A stretch of DNA of 55,018 nucleotides from Eleftheria terrae (GTDB lineage Bacteria > Pseudomonadota > Gammaproteobacteria > Burkholderiales > Burkholderiaceae_C): NCBI RefSeq assembly GCF_030419005.1, contig NZ_CP106950.1, positions 1-55,018 on the forward strand. Reading direction: 5' to 3'. Position 1 is the stretch's first letter, and the number at the start of each line of letters is the position of its first letter. The notes beneath the pieces were generated by a model. That model had not been told where the DNA came from. It saw only the letters and a list, made by a program, of their open reading frames with translations, and did no database searches. The translations under genes and the position numbers were made by a program. This document shows, piece after piece, positions 47,138-54,951 of the stretch.

Positions 47138-47422
47138 ATGTCTCAGAAATGCGTTCTGTTCGACACCGGCTTTGTCACCCGGACCCCGGGTGCCCTGATC
47201 GCCATCATCAGCGCGGGAATGTCGGAGTCCTTCCTGATCCAACGCCATCAATCGGGCGACTTCGGCGACATCGACGCCGAACAGAAGGCCCAGAACGCCC
47301 AGGCAGTCGCCTTCGGCGGCAGCGTGACGTCCTGCTACCAGCTGGGCCCGCGCACCTGGGTTGAGGTCATCACCGACGAGGACCGCCGCAATACCACCGT
47401 GCAGCTTCCTGACGAGCACTGA
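47138..47422 (+). CDS. Hypothetical protein, 94 aa
   Basis: AAAGGGG lies 7 bases before ATG 47138. Product MSQKCVLFDTGFVTRTPGAL, then IISAGMSESFLIQRHQSGDF, GDIDAEQKAQNAQAVAFGGS and a beta-like end (RTWVEVITDEDRRNTTVQLP). The RH-SGDFG-ID---K--N--A pattern resembles small 'plasmid-related' proteins of IncP-like plasmids and ICEs of unknown function. It is the first gene behind leader copy 3. Confidence 0.75.
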   Translation: MSQKCVLFDTGFVTRTPGALIAIISAGMSESFLIQRHQSGDFGDIDAEQKAQNAQAVAFGGSVTSCYQLGPRTWVEVITDEDRRNTTVQLPDEH

Positions 47423-47469
47423 AGCCAGTTCGGGCGCGCTCCCGCGCCCGTTGCCTACAAGGAAAATCC

Positions 47470-49138
47470 ATGCCTGAAAAGAAAGCAAACGGAAAGTCGA
47501 CGCTGGAACACCTGTCTCTTGCGTTGTTGGTCAAGTCTGCGCGCAATGTCCGCAAGGCCCGGAAGAACCCCGGCAACATCGAGCAGCTCGGCAGCGAGTT
47601 CAGAGTGGGATCGGCAACCCCACATGCTGAAACATCAGCTGACCGCGCACGCTGTCAGCCTGAGGAACGACGCCGTTGCGAGGTTTGTAGGGCTTGCTGC
47701 CTACGAGGCAGCCGGCGGCGTCGTGACCCGTGACCTCTTCACCGACGACGAGGCCACCTACCTGACGGATGTCGAGCTGTTGCAGCGGCTGGCGAAGGAA
47801 CGCCTGGAACGCATTGCGGAACCGTACCGCGCCGAAGGATGGGGGTGGGTGGAGGTGCGGGCAGCTCGTGTCGGCTATGCGGAAGCCAGCGGCTTCGGGA
47901 CGATCCCCGCCAAGCGGCGCTCGATGACGCCCGAGGAACAAGCAGAACTAGACCGACTGGAGGCTGCGCAGCAGGAAGCGCGGGATGCACTGGAGCGCGC
48001 CTATGAGCAGGACACCTGTTCTGATGAGGATGAGGAGCGGCTGCAGCGCAGCGTCGAGGAAGCGGAGGAGCGATTGGACACGTTCGTTCACGCTCTGGAC
48101 ACGTATGACGACGTGGCAAAGGCGGGCGCGGGAGTCTTGATCTCCATCGACTACGACGGCACGCCTGAGATTCGCTGTGGGCTAGTGAGGCCGGAGGATC
48201 GTGGATCAAGCCGTGGCGGGATCACCGGCGCAGCCCGCACAGGGCAAGACAACACACCCCACGCAGCAGGCCTGTCCTCGGCGTTGATGCGCAGGCTCAC
48301 GGCTCATCGCACTGCTGCGCTGCAGGCAGCAATGATCCGCAACCCCCACGTGGCACTCGCTGCACTCGCGCATCGGATGGTCACACGCCTGATGAGCGAG
48401 CACGCCGGCTACTGGCATCCCTCGGCAGTAAACGTCGGAGTCACGAGCTGCGCGAGCAAGCTCCGGCAGTACGCCGACAACATCGAGGAGAACCCGGCAT
48501 GGACCGCAGTGCTGGCGAAGGAAGCGGAGTGGCGGGCGAAGGTGCCCAAGCAGGGCATCTTCGCCTGGCTCGTCTCCTTGCCGACCGATGATCTGTTGAA
48601 CTTGATCGCGTTCTGCACTGCCTTCGCGACTGATGCGACTTCGGAGAGTGAGGGGTGGGGCAACGCCCATAGCCTTGCATGGGCCGCCCCGCTCGACATG
48701 GCCGAATGCTGGGAGCCCTCGGCCGCGAACTACCTTACGCACGTGCCCAAAGCGCGCATCCTGGAAACGGTGGCCGAGGCGGTATCAGCAGAAGCGGCCG
48801 CCAAGCTCTCGCATCTCAAAAAGGCTGACCTGGTGGACCGAGCGGCTGCGCTGCTCGCTGGGTGCCGATGGCTACCTCCAGCACTGCGTACACCGTCCGG
48901 TCCGCCGGCGCCCGAGGACTGTGACGAAGAGGATGACGACGAGGCCAGTGCTACCCACGCTGCAGAGGTGAGGCGACTCGTTGACCCGTCTCGCGGCTTC
49001 TACTTAAAGGACGAGTTGCAGCCCATCAGCGACAAGCTAGCCAGACGGCTGGTTGAGGCACGCACGGAGCGCAGCCAGTCGACGCGGACGAAACTGGCAT
49101 TTGGCGCGCCAAACAAACACAAAGAAGAATGCAAATAG
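47470..49138 (+). pseudogene. ParB-like (leading-region type) gene with internal deletion and frameshift
   Basis: ATG 47470 opens a frame (MPEKKANGKSTLEHLSLALL, VKSARNVRKARKNPGN, IEQLG) that is the usual N-terminus of large plasmid ParB-like proteins of about 650-700 residues. After about 40 codons the frame is lost. A +1 frame then continues from about 47620 with the family's middle and C-terminal parts (FVGLAAYEAAGGVVTRDLFT, AEGWGWVEVRAARVG, WEPSAANYLTHVPKARILE). The ParB nuclease and helix-turn-helix domains that should lie between are missing. A TTG at 47519 could start the second frame, giving 539 residues. Probably inactive as a ParB. Confidence 0.75.
49100..49113. promoter_or_regulatory. 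KorB-type palindrome, site 7
   Basis: TTTGGCGCGCCAAA, inside the last codons of the broken parB-like gene and 25 bases upstream of the operator-promoter at 49138. Together they could place ssb under two regulators. Confidence 0.7.
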
Positions 49139-49170
49139 GGGTTGACAAACGCAACCCCAAAACGCAAAAT
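49138..49170 (+). promoter_or_regulatory. ssb promoter with inverted-repeat operator (copy 3 of 3)
   Basis: GGGGTTG-N7-CAACCCC (49138-49158) with TTGACA at 49142-49147, 17 bases, then CAAAAT at 49165-49170. Best -10 of the three copies. It begins at the stop codon of the broken parB-like gene and would give a leader of about 95 bases to ssb. Confidence 0.75.
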
Positions 49171-49272
49171 ATCAATCATGGCGGGACTCGGCTGACATGA
49201 CCGGCTCGCACCGCGGAAGTAGCCGAAGCCGGGCACCGGGCTGACGAAGCATCAGGTACGAAGGAGTCTCAG

Positions 49273-49734
49273 ATGGCATCTGTCAACAAAGTGATCTTGA
49301 TCGGCAACTGTGGCCGTGACCCGGAGGTCCGCTACACCCCCACCGGCACGGCCATCTGCAACGTCTCCGTCGCCACCTCCAGCCGCCGCAAGGACCGCTC
49401 CTCCGGCGAGAGCATCGAGGAGACCCAATGGCACCGCGTGACCTTCTATGAACGCCTGGCCGAGATCGCCGGCGAATACCTCAAGAAGGGCCGCCCCGTC
49501 TACATCGAAGGCCGCCTGAAATACGGCAAGTACACCGACAAGGACGGCGTCGAGCGCAACACCGTGGACATCATCGCGGAGCAGATGCAGCTGCTCGGCG
49601 GCCGTGATGGACAAGGCGACGAGGCGGGTGCTGGCGAAGAGCGGCCCTCCCGCTCCGGGCAGCGAGCAGCCTCGAAAGAGGGGCCACCCGCCGGTGATCA
49701 CGACGGCGACGGCGACGGCGACATCCCGTTCTAG
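49273..49734 (+). CDS. ssb: Single-stranded DNA-binding protein
   Basis: 153 residues. OB-fold with the SSB signature [57 protein letters not shown]. The linker is Gly/Asp/Arg-rich and the acidic tip ends DGDIPF, which recruits partner enzymes. Plasmid SSBs protect the incoming strand and help replication. It has its own operator-promoter and follows leader copy 3, as in leading regions. Confidence 0.96.
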   Translation: MASVNKVILIGNCGRDPEVRYTPTGTAICNVSVATSSRRKDRSSGESIEETQWHRVTFYERLAEIAGEYLKKGRPVYIEGRLKYGKYTDKDGVERNTVDIIAEQMQLLGGRDGQGDEAGAGEERPSRSGQRAASKEGPPAGDHDGDGDGDIPF

Positions 49735-49759
49735 TCACTAGGGAAAGGAGTGACCGAGC

Positions 49760-50080
49760 ATGGATGCAGCAATGGACCGCGCTCAAGAGCTGGCTGCCGA
49801 TCCTGAAGCCGCTGGATTCGATTTTCGAGGTTGGATCGTGCGCCTCGATGATGGACAGTTTGTCCAAGAATGGCAGGTTCTCCGGGCCAGTCCCGGAAAG
49901 GGCATCGTTCTTACGCGCGATGAGGAGGACGCGATGACCTGGGATAACTTCAACACCGCGACCTTCATGGCACGACGTGTCGGAGGGCACATCGCGGAGG
50001 TGTGGGAGTCGCAGACTGAACGGCTCATCTGCTGGGGGGGCCACTGCGTAGGGCGTCCCGCCGGGATGCCGTTGCATTAA
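49760..50080 (+). CDS. Hypothetical protein, 106 aa
   Basis: GGAAAGGAG lies 11 bases before ATG 49760. N-terminal helix (MDAAMDRAQELAADPEAAGF), then strands (WIVRLDDGQFVQEWQVLRAS, GKGIVLTRDEEDAMTW). Soluble. Located between ssb and the partition genes. No family recognised. Confidence 0.65.
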   Translation: MDAAMDRAQELAADPEAAGFDFRGWIVRLDDGQFVQEWQVLRASPGKGIVLTRDEEDAMTWDNFNTATFMARRVGGHIAEVWESQTERLICWGGHCVGRPAGMPLH

Positions 50081-50142
50081 CCGACAACCTGTAGCGATTT
50101 CCTGGGCGCCATGCTAGGGCTGCCCGTACCAGAGGGAGAGCG

Positions 50143-50430
50143 ATGATGACCAGTCGATTTGCGGATGCAAGCCCCAGCCAACAGACGTGCATGGCGAGCG
50201 TGGCGGCGGCGTTCTTGCATCAGGGAGGATCGCGGCTCGAATTGCTGCGCGTTGCCCCGGGAGAGTGGCACGCCACTTGGCAGCGACAGCAGCCCCGCGA
50301 GCAGTTGAAACTGGCCACCATCTACGAAGAACGCGAGGCCGATGCGCGCTCGGCACTTTTGGCCCTTGTCTGGGATGCGATCATCTCGCCCGGCGCACTT
50401 GCTGCGGCACAAACGGAGAGACTTCAATGA
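50143..50430 (+). CDS. Hypothetical protein, 95 aa
   Basis: GGGAGAGCG precedes ATG 50143 (a second ATG follows). Helical Ala-rich product (CMASVAAAFLHQGGSRLELL, ADARSALLALVWDAIISPGA). Its stop overlaps the parA start by 4 bases, so it is coupled to the partition operon. No family recognised. Confidence 0.65.
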   Translation: MMTSRFADASPSQQTCMASVAAAFLHQGGSRLELLRVAPGEWHATWQRQQPREQLKLATIYEEREADARSALLALVWDAIISPGALAAAQTERLQ

Positions 50431-51260
50431 CGACGACAGCACCGACCGTCACCGATGCGGTGAAGGCTGCAGTGATCCTCGCAATCACAAACATGAAGGG
50501 CGGCGTGGGCAAGTCCACTACGACCATCAACCTGGCGAAGTACATCGCGCAGTTCTCGAAGCAAAAGGTGTTGGTGGTGGACATCGACGCTCAGGGCAAC
50601 AGCACTGCAACCTTCCTCTCTGCGGTCCCGAAAGACGCTCTGGTGGGCTCGGACCTGTTCAAGGCAGAGTTGCCGGAAGGCCGGCTGCCCGCGGTGGCAA
50701 GTGAGCGTGTCCACGTCATTGCTGGCGACCGCCTGCTGAAGTCGGTGGACGGCATGGTGGCCAGCGACAACGCGGCAGCACGACGGGCGCTGTACCAGCG
50801 ATTCCGGGCCAACCTGCGGGCGGTCGCCCAGGGTTACGACGTGGTTATCATCGACACCCCGACCACAGCGGAACACCGCTACTTCTCCGCGATGGTGGCC
50901 GCTGACTTTAGCGTCACGCCGGCGTTGATGGACGCCTTCTCGCTGTCCGGAGCGAGGGACCTGGTGCAGGCCTTGCACGATACCAAGGCGCTGTATGGCA
51001 ACCCCCGTCACAAACATGTCGGGATACTGCCGAACCAGTTCAGCAAGCGCAGTCGTTTGCATCAGTCGTCCCTTGAAAAAATCACGTCCGCGGGGATCAA
51101 AGTCGTGCCCTTCCAGCTCAACCACCGGCCAGCTGTACAGGATGCGATCGATGCGCGGCGTGCCGTCTGGGAGGGCGACAGCGAGGGGCGGGTCAACCGT
51201 GCCGCGGGAAGTGAGTGGAAGTCCGCCTGCAAGGCCATTTTGGCCGAGGTGCTGCAATGA
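50427..51260 (+). CDS. parA: ParA/IncC partition ATPase
   Basis: 277 residues. Deviant Walker A KGGVGKSTTT (about 24-33) after ILAITNM, Walker A' VVDIDAQGNSTATFL, Walker B VVIIDTPTT, and a C-terminal LNHRPAVQDAIDARRAVWEG. No long N-terminal DNA-binding domain, so type Ib or IncC-short-like. It moves plasmid copies along the nucleoid with ParB. Overlaps the 50143 gene upstream and parB downstream by 4 bases each. Confidence 0.95.
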   Translation: MTTTAPTVTDAVKAAVILAITNMKGGVGKSTTTINLAKYIAQFSKQKVLVVDIDAQGNSTATFLSAVPKDALVGSDLFKAELPEGRLPAVASERVHVIAGDRLLKSVDGMVASDNAAARRALYQRFRANLRAVAQGYDVVIIDTPTTAEHRYFSAMVAADFSVTPALMDAFSLSGARDLVQALHDTKALYGNPRHKHVGILPNQFSKRSRLHQSSLEKITSAGIKVVPFQLNHRPAVQDAIDARRAVWEGDSEGRVNRAAGSEWKSACKAILAEVLQ

Positions 51261-52150
51261 GCATGTCCGACAGCTTCATCAACGACATTCTGGCTGCGCA
51301 GAAGACGCGTAATGTCCTCGTGCTGCATTACGGCGACGTGCGCCCGGACCCCAACCAGCCGCGCAAGACGTACAGCCAGGAGGCCATCGAAGACCTTGCA
51401 GAGAGCTTCAAGTCTGTCGGCCAGCTGCAGCCCATCGTTGTGCGCCTGGCCGATGATGGCTATGTGATCGTCGTAGGGGAACGTCGCTGGAGAGCCAGCC
51501 AACTGACCCCGGCAGGAACGGTTGAAGCGATCGAGGTTGACGAACAAAGCGCTGGCAAGATCCTCGCGATCCAACTGGTGGAGAACAACCAACGCGAGGC
51601 CGTTGATCCTGTACACGAAGCGATGGCCTGGAAGCGCCTGATCGAGATGGGTGTTTGCAAGAACGCCGCTGCGGTTGCGAAGATGATCGGGCGCAGCGAG
51701 CCGACCATCAGCCAGGGCCTGAAACTGCTGACGATGCCAGCCGAAGTGCAGGAACTGGTGCAGACCCGCGTGTCGGGCGTCGATGCTGCGCTGGACCTGG
51801 CCATCATTCAGCAGAACGACCCCGAGGCGGCCGCCGAGCTGGTGAGCGAGGCGAAGGCCAAAGGCAAGCTGGAGCGGGCGAAGACGCGCGAGGTGAAGCA
51901 GCAGGTCGCGCCTCCGAAGAAGGCGGGGGCTGCCGCTGCGAAGAAGGCGGCAGTCGACGCAGACGGCGTTGCCGACGAGGAGGCCCCGAATGACCAACAG
52001 GCCAAGATCGCCGGATGGCGTGCAGAAATCGACGACATGGTTGATGCCATCGCGACGCGCCTGTCCTGGATCGACGAACACGGCAGCCGACAAGATGCTG
52101 CGGCCGTGCGCAAGGCACTCACCGCCCGCTTGCAGAAGATGCTGAAGTGA
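51257..52150 (+). CDS. parB: ParB/KorB-like partition protein and probable repressor
   Basis: 297 residues. N-terminal ParB domain (VRPDPNQPRKTYSQEAIEDL, VGQLQPIVVRLADDGYVIVV, GERRWRAS) with the CTP-binding signature, then ILAIQLVENNQREAVDPVHE and a helix-turn-helix (NAAAVAKMIGRSEPTISQGL, about 134-153). The C-terminus is Lys/Ala-rich with a dimerisation helix. Gene order and size fit KorB of IncP-type plasmids, which acts both in partition and as a global repressor. The seven TTTGGCGCGCCAAA-type palindromes are its likely sites (inference). Confidence 0.92.
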   Translation: MSMSDSFINDILAAQKTRNVLVLHYGDVRPDPNQPRKTYSQEAIEDLAESFKSVGQLQPIVVRLADDGYVIVVGERRWRASQLTPAGTVEAIEVDEQSAGKILAIQLVENNQREAVDPVHEAMAWKRLIEMGVCKNAAAVAKMIGRSEPTISQGLKLLTMPAEVQELVQTRVSGVDAALDLAIIQQNDPEAAAELVSEAKAKGKLERAKTREVKQQVAPPKKAGAAAAKKAAVDADGVADEEAPNDQQAKIAGWRAEIDDMVDAIATRLSWIDEHGSRQDAAAVRKALTARLQKMLK

Positions 52151-52203
52151 CCTCCGTCTGTGCTCTGACCTGGCACACACGCGGTGAAAACTGAGGGAGC
52201 AAC

Positions 52204-52608
52204 ATGGCGAGAAATCGCGTACTGGCCAGCCTACCCGCCGCGGGCGCCGTGTTCTTCGGTCTGTCCAGCACGGGTGCGTTTGTGGTTGGGCTCATTGGTG
52301 CGCGTGGCGATGCCCTGGCTTGGGCATGCCTCTCTGCAGGGATTGCGCTGTCGAGCTTGATGTGGGGCCGCTACCAGCCGTCGAGGCAGGACAGCCTTCT
52401 CGGTCGGTTGGCGTGCGCCAGCTTCGTCCTGTGCTCCGGTTTGGCTCTCTACACCAACTTCGCCTGGGCCCTCTGGGCGCTCGGGATGCCCATGTCGCTA
52501 GGTGCCGTCGAGGACGGCAAGATGGGCGAGCATGACTGGTTGGGGCCCTTCACATTGGCCTACGCGGCGGTGTGCTACGGCATCTGGAAGGGCAGTTCTA
52601 AGCGGTGA
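52204..52608 (+). CDS. Membrane protein, 134 aa
   Basis: GAGGGAGC precedes ATG 52204. Three or four transmembrane segments (AGAVFFGLSSTGAFVVGLIG, AWACLSAGIALSSLMW, FVLCSGLALYTNFAWALWAL, and a C-terminal one). It lies between partition and replication genes. No family recognised. Confidence 0.65.
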   Translation: MARNRVLASLPAAGAVFFGLSSTGAFVVGLIGARGDALAWACLSAGIALSSLMWGRYQPSRQDSLLGRLACASFVLCSGLALYTNFAWALWALGMPMSLGAVEDGKMGEHDWLGPFTLAYAAVCYGIWKGSSKR

Positions 52609-52651
52609 AAATGCGCCGCTGAGTTGCGCCTGTTCCACCGACAATACGATC

Positions 52652-52936
52652 ATGACCGACCTACGCCGGGCCGTTGGCTCGCTGACCAAAACCCAATTGA
52701 ATCGCGCCTTGAAGTCCTTTCCTGGCATGTCCGAACAGAACCAGTCAATCGTCCGCGATGTGCTCGTGGGCGGCGAGCTGCAGACGGACGTTGCGCAGCG
52801 CGTAGGCCTCTCGCGGGAGCGGGTGCGCTACCTGTGCGCGCAGGTATACGATCAGCATCTCAAGCTGTTGGAAGAGGCAGCAGCGAAGGGAAGCGCAAAA
52901 ACCACTCGGCCGGCAGCCAGGAGCAAGCTGGCCTGA
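52652..52936 (+). CDS. KorA/TrfB-like transcriptional repressor
   Basis: 94 residues. Helical; SLTKTQLNRALKSFPGMSEQ, then IVRDVLVGGELQTDVAQRVG, LSRERVRYLCAQVYDQHLKL form the TrfB/KorA pattern with a helix-turn-helix at about 45-65 and a dimerisation tail. KorA represses replication and partition promoters in IncP plasmids. Here it directly precedes repA. It is a candidate ligand of the GGGGTTG-N7-CAACCCC operators (inference). The start has no clear ribosome site. Confidence 0.75.
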   Translation: MTDLRRAVGSLTKTQLNRALKSFPGMSEQNQSIVRDVLVGGELQTDVAQRVGLSRERVRYLCAQVYDQHLKLLEEAAAKGSAKTTRPAARSKLA

Positions 52937-52952
52937 GGTTGACGGAGCACGG

Positions 52953-54041
52953 ATGGACAAATCGTCAGGCGACTCCAACATGGACTCTCAGCGCCCGTTC
53001 ACCGGGACCGATGTCCCCGTCGAATCGATCGATGAAGTTCTCGACCTTCGCAGGCCGAAACAGGTGCCGAAATGGGTCCAAGAGGCCATCGAGGCCCATC
53101 TGGAGATCGAGCGCGAGGACGCGAAGAGTGCCGGTTCCCTGGGCTTCATGCACCGCGCGTTGGTGAACGCTTCGATGCCCTACAAGGACCCGAAGTCCCG
53201 GATTTTCGAGCGCAAGAATGGCAACTTCACGCTGACGATCATGGCGGGCTACCACGGCGGGATTCCGTATGGGATCTACCCGCGGCTGCTGATGTCTTGG
53301 GTGTCCACCGAGGTCGTGCGCACGAACTCGCCCGAGCTGGAACTGGGTGACTCCCTCGCCAGCTTCCTGCGTGACGTGCTCGACTTGGAGCGCGGCGGCG
53401 GTAAGCGTGGCTCCAGTACGCGTGTTACCGAGCAGATGAAGCGGCTGTTCGGAGCCAGTATCACGGCTACCGGCACTGGGCAGTCCAACCGTCGTTTCCA
53501 GCTACGCAACATGAGCGTGGTCAGTGAGGTGGACCTGGACGAGGTGGAGTTTGAGCGTCGGCTCGCCGGGTCCGGATACGAGGCGGAACCTGCGTCAGAA
53601 GGAGCGGCGAGCGCGGACGAGGTACAGCTGTGGACACCCCAGGCGAGTGGGCATCACGGCTGGAAATCGCGGGTGCTGCTCACCGAGTATTTCTTCAATG
53701 AACTGCGGTCGAGTCCCGTGCCCATCGACCTGCGAGCCTACCGTGCCTTGCGCGGCTCGCCGCTGGCGATGGACGTGTACACCTGGCTGACCTTTCGCAA
53801 CAGCTATTTGCAGCGCCCATCGGGCCTCATCCGGTGGGAAGTTTTGATGAACCAGCTGGGGTCCGGGTACTCCACCCCGCGGGCCGTGCTCGACTTCAAA
53901 CGGAACTTCCTTCAAGCATTGAATGCTGTGCTGATCGTCTATCCACAAGCGAAGGTCGCGGTGGCGGAGAAAGGCATCATCCTGCATCCTTCGCCGCCCC
54001 ACATCCCGAAGGGGACGCAGCAAGGATTACCGGGGTTTTGA
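52953..54041 (+). CDS. repA: Plasmid replication initiator RepA
   Basis: 362 residues, fitting the 'plasmid encoded RepA' family (PF04796 type): DPKSRIFERKNGNFTLTIMA, GIPYGIYPRLLMSWVSTEVV, LELGDSLASFLRDVL, then VLLTEYFFNELRSSPVPIDL, RALRGSPLAMDVYTWLTFRN. These proteins bind iterons with winged-helix domains. Iterons lie just downstream at 54135-54499. ATG 52953 has ACGGAGC upstream; ATG 52980 is an alternative. A terminator follows at 54061. Confidence 0.93.
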   Translation: MDKSSGDSNMDSQRPFTGTDVPVESIDEVLDLRRPKQVPKWVQEAIEAHLEIEREDAKSAGSLGFMHRALVNASMPYKDPKSRIFERKNGNFTLTIMAGYHGGIPYGIYPRLLMSWVSTEVVRTNSPELELGDSLASFLRDVLDLERGGGKRGSSTRVTEQMKRLFGASITATGTGQSNRRFQLRNMSVVSEVDLDEVEFERRLAGSGYEAEPASEGAASADEVQLWTPQASGHHGWKSRVLLTEYFFNELRSSPVPIDLRAYRALRGSPLAMDVYTWLTFRNSYLQRPSGLIRWEVLMNQLGSGYSTPRAVLDFKRNFLQALNAVLIVYPQAKVAVAEKGIILHPSPPHIPKGTQQGLPGF

Positions 54042-54060
54042 TCCCAAAGAAAGCGAGACA

Positions 54061-54089
54061 AAGAGAGGCGTTCAGCCTCTCTTTTTTTT
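54061..54089 (+). terminator. Terminator after repA
   Basis: AAGAGAGGC (54061-54069), loop GTTCA, GCCTCTCTT (54075-54083), then six more T. It isolates the origin from repA transcription. Confidence 0.9.
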
Positions 54090-54134
54090 GCGTTGCTACG
54101 TGCATGGCGAAGGCCGCACGGCGTGCTCCTTCGC

Positions 54135-54499
54135 GTGATGAACAACTCTCACGAATCACTGCATCCGACCTCCCCCGCGTGGGGTGAACACCCACCCACT
54201 TCTCACCTCTATGCACCGGATGATGAAGAACTCTCGCCTGCTGCCTCCGGAGCACACCGAAGTGCGCCCGGTGATGACGAACTCACGCTGTAGTGACAAA
54301 CGTAACGACGGGGTTATCCACCGCAAACCGCGCCCGGTGTAACAAAGGTGAATTCCGGGGATAAGCCTGTGACTCCCGGCAGTTATCCGTGATGCTCTAC
54401 TCTCAAGAAAAAATTCTTTTGAAATCAATAGGTTGCGCCGATGATAAAGCATCACATGTGATGCTCTACTCTCAAGCCGTGTGATGAACAACTCTCATG
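54135..54499 (+). repeat. Iteron origin of replication (oriV)
   Basis: Six directly repeated iterons of about 19 bases with consensus GTGATG-N4-ACTCTCA-N: 54135-54153, 54220-54237, 54271-54287 (shorter), 54389-54407, 54458-54476 and 54481-54499. The last two are close together. A DnaA-box-like TTATCCACC is at 54314-54322. An AT-rich stretch (54407-54432) between iterons 4 and 5 could be the unwinding element. GCATCACATGTGATGC (54449-54464) is a palindrome that overlaps iteron 5. Placement behind repA supports oriV. Confidence 0.9.
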
Positions 54500-54951
54500 G
54501 TGTCGCAGCGCACCCGGCTGCAGCCCGCACCAGCACTGGGCTTGCGCGTCTTGCAACACGGCGCCCCTGTATCTAGGGGTACCTGTTCTCTTCCTGGTAG
54601 TAGCTCCACCGTCGTCGGTGAACAAGTCCACCGCGAGGACAGGCGCTCCACCGCCCTCCCCTCCGGGGACCGCATCCGCCCACGCGGATGCTGGGCGAAT
54701 CAACGGAACCCTCCGCCTACGGCTCCGGGTAGGCGCCTCAATACCAAAACAGCCCCCAAAGGGGGCGAGACGGACCCCAGCGGCGCGCCACCCTCTCCTC
54801 AATCCTTCACGTGTTCCCAACAGCAGCGAAGAACAGAACTTAGAAGAACGGGGGGTTCCCGACCTGCGGAGATGGGGCCACGGCGTGCGAGAAGGCCGCA
54901 GGCGCCCCGATCGCCGCCCAAGCCAGGGGTGTGGGTGCGTCGGGAAGATAA
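54500..54951. other. Noncoding region between oriV and leader copy 1
   Basis: No gene I trust. Hairpins: GCATCCGC-CCAC-GCGGATGC (54671-54690), GCCTAC/GTAGGC near 54716-54735, GCCCCC-AAA-GGGGGC near 54752-54766. From about 54880 to 54925 it has coding-like similarity to 21309-21360 (both read AAGAPIAA in one frame), an eroded extension of the leader repeat. Confidence 0.5.
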
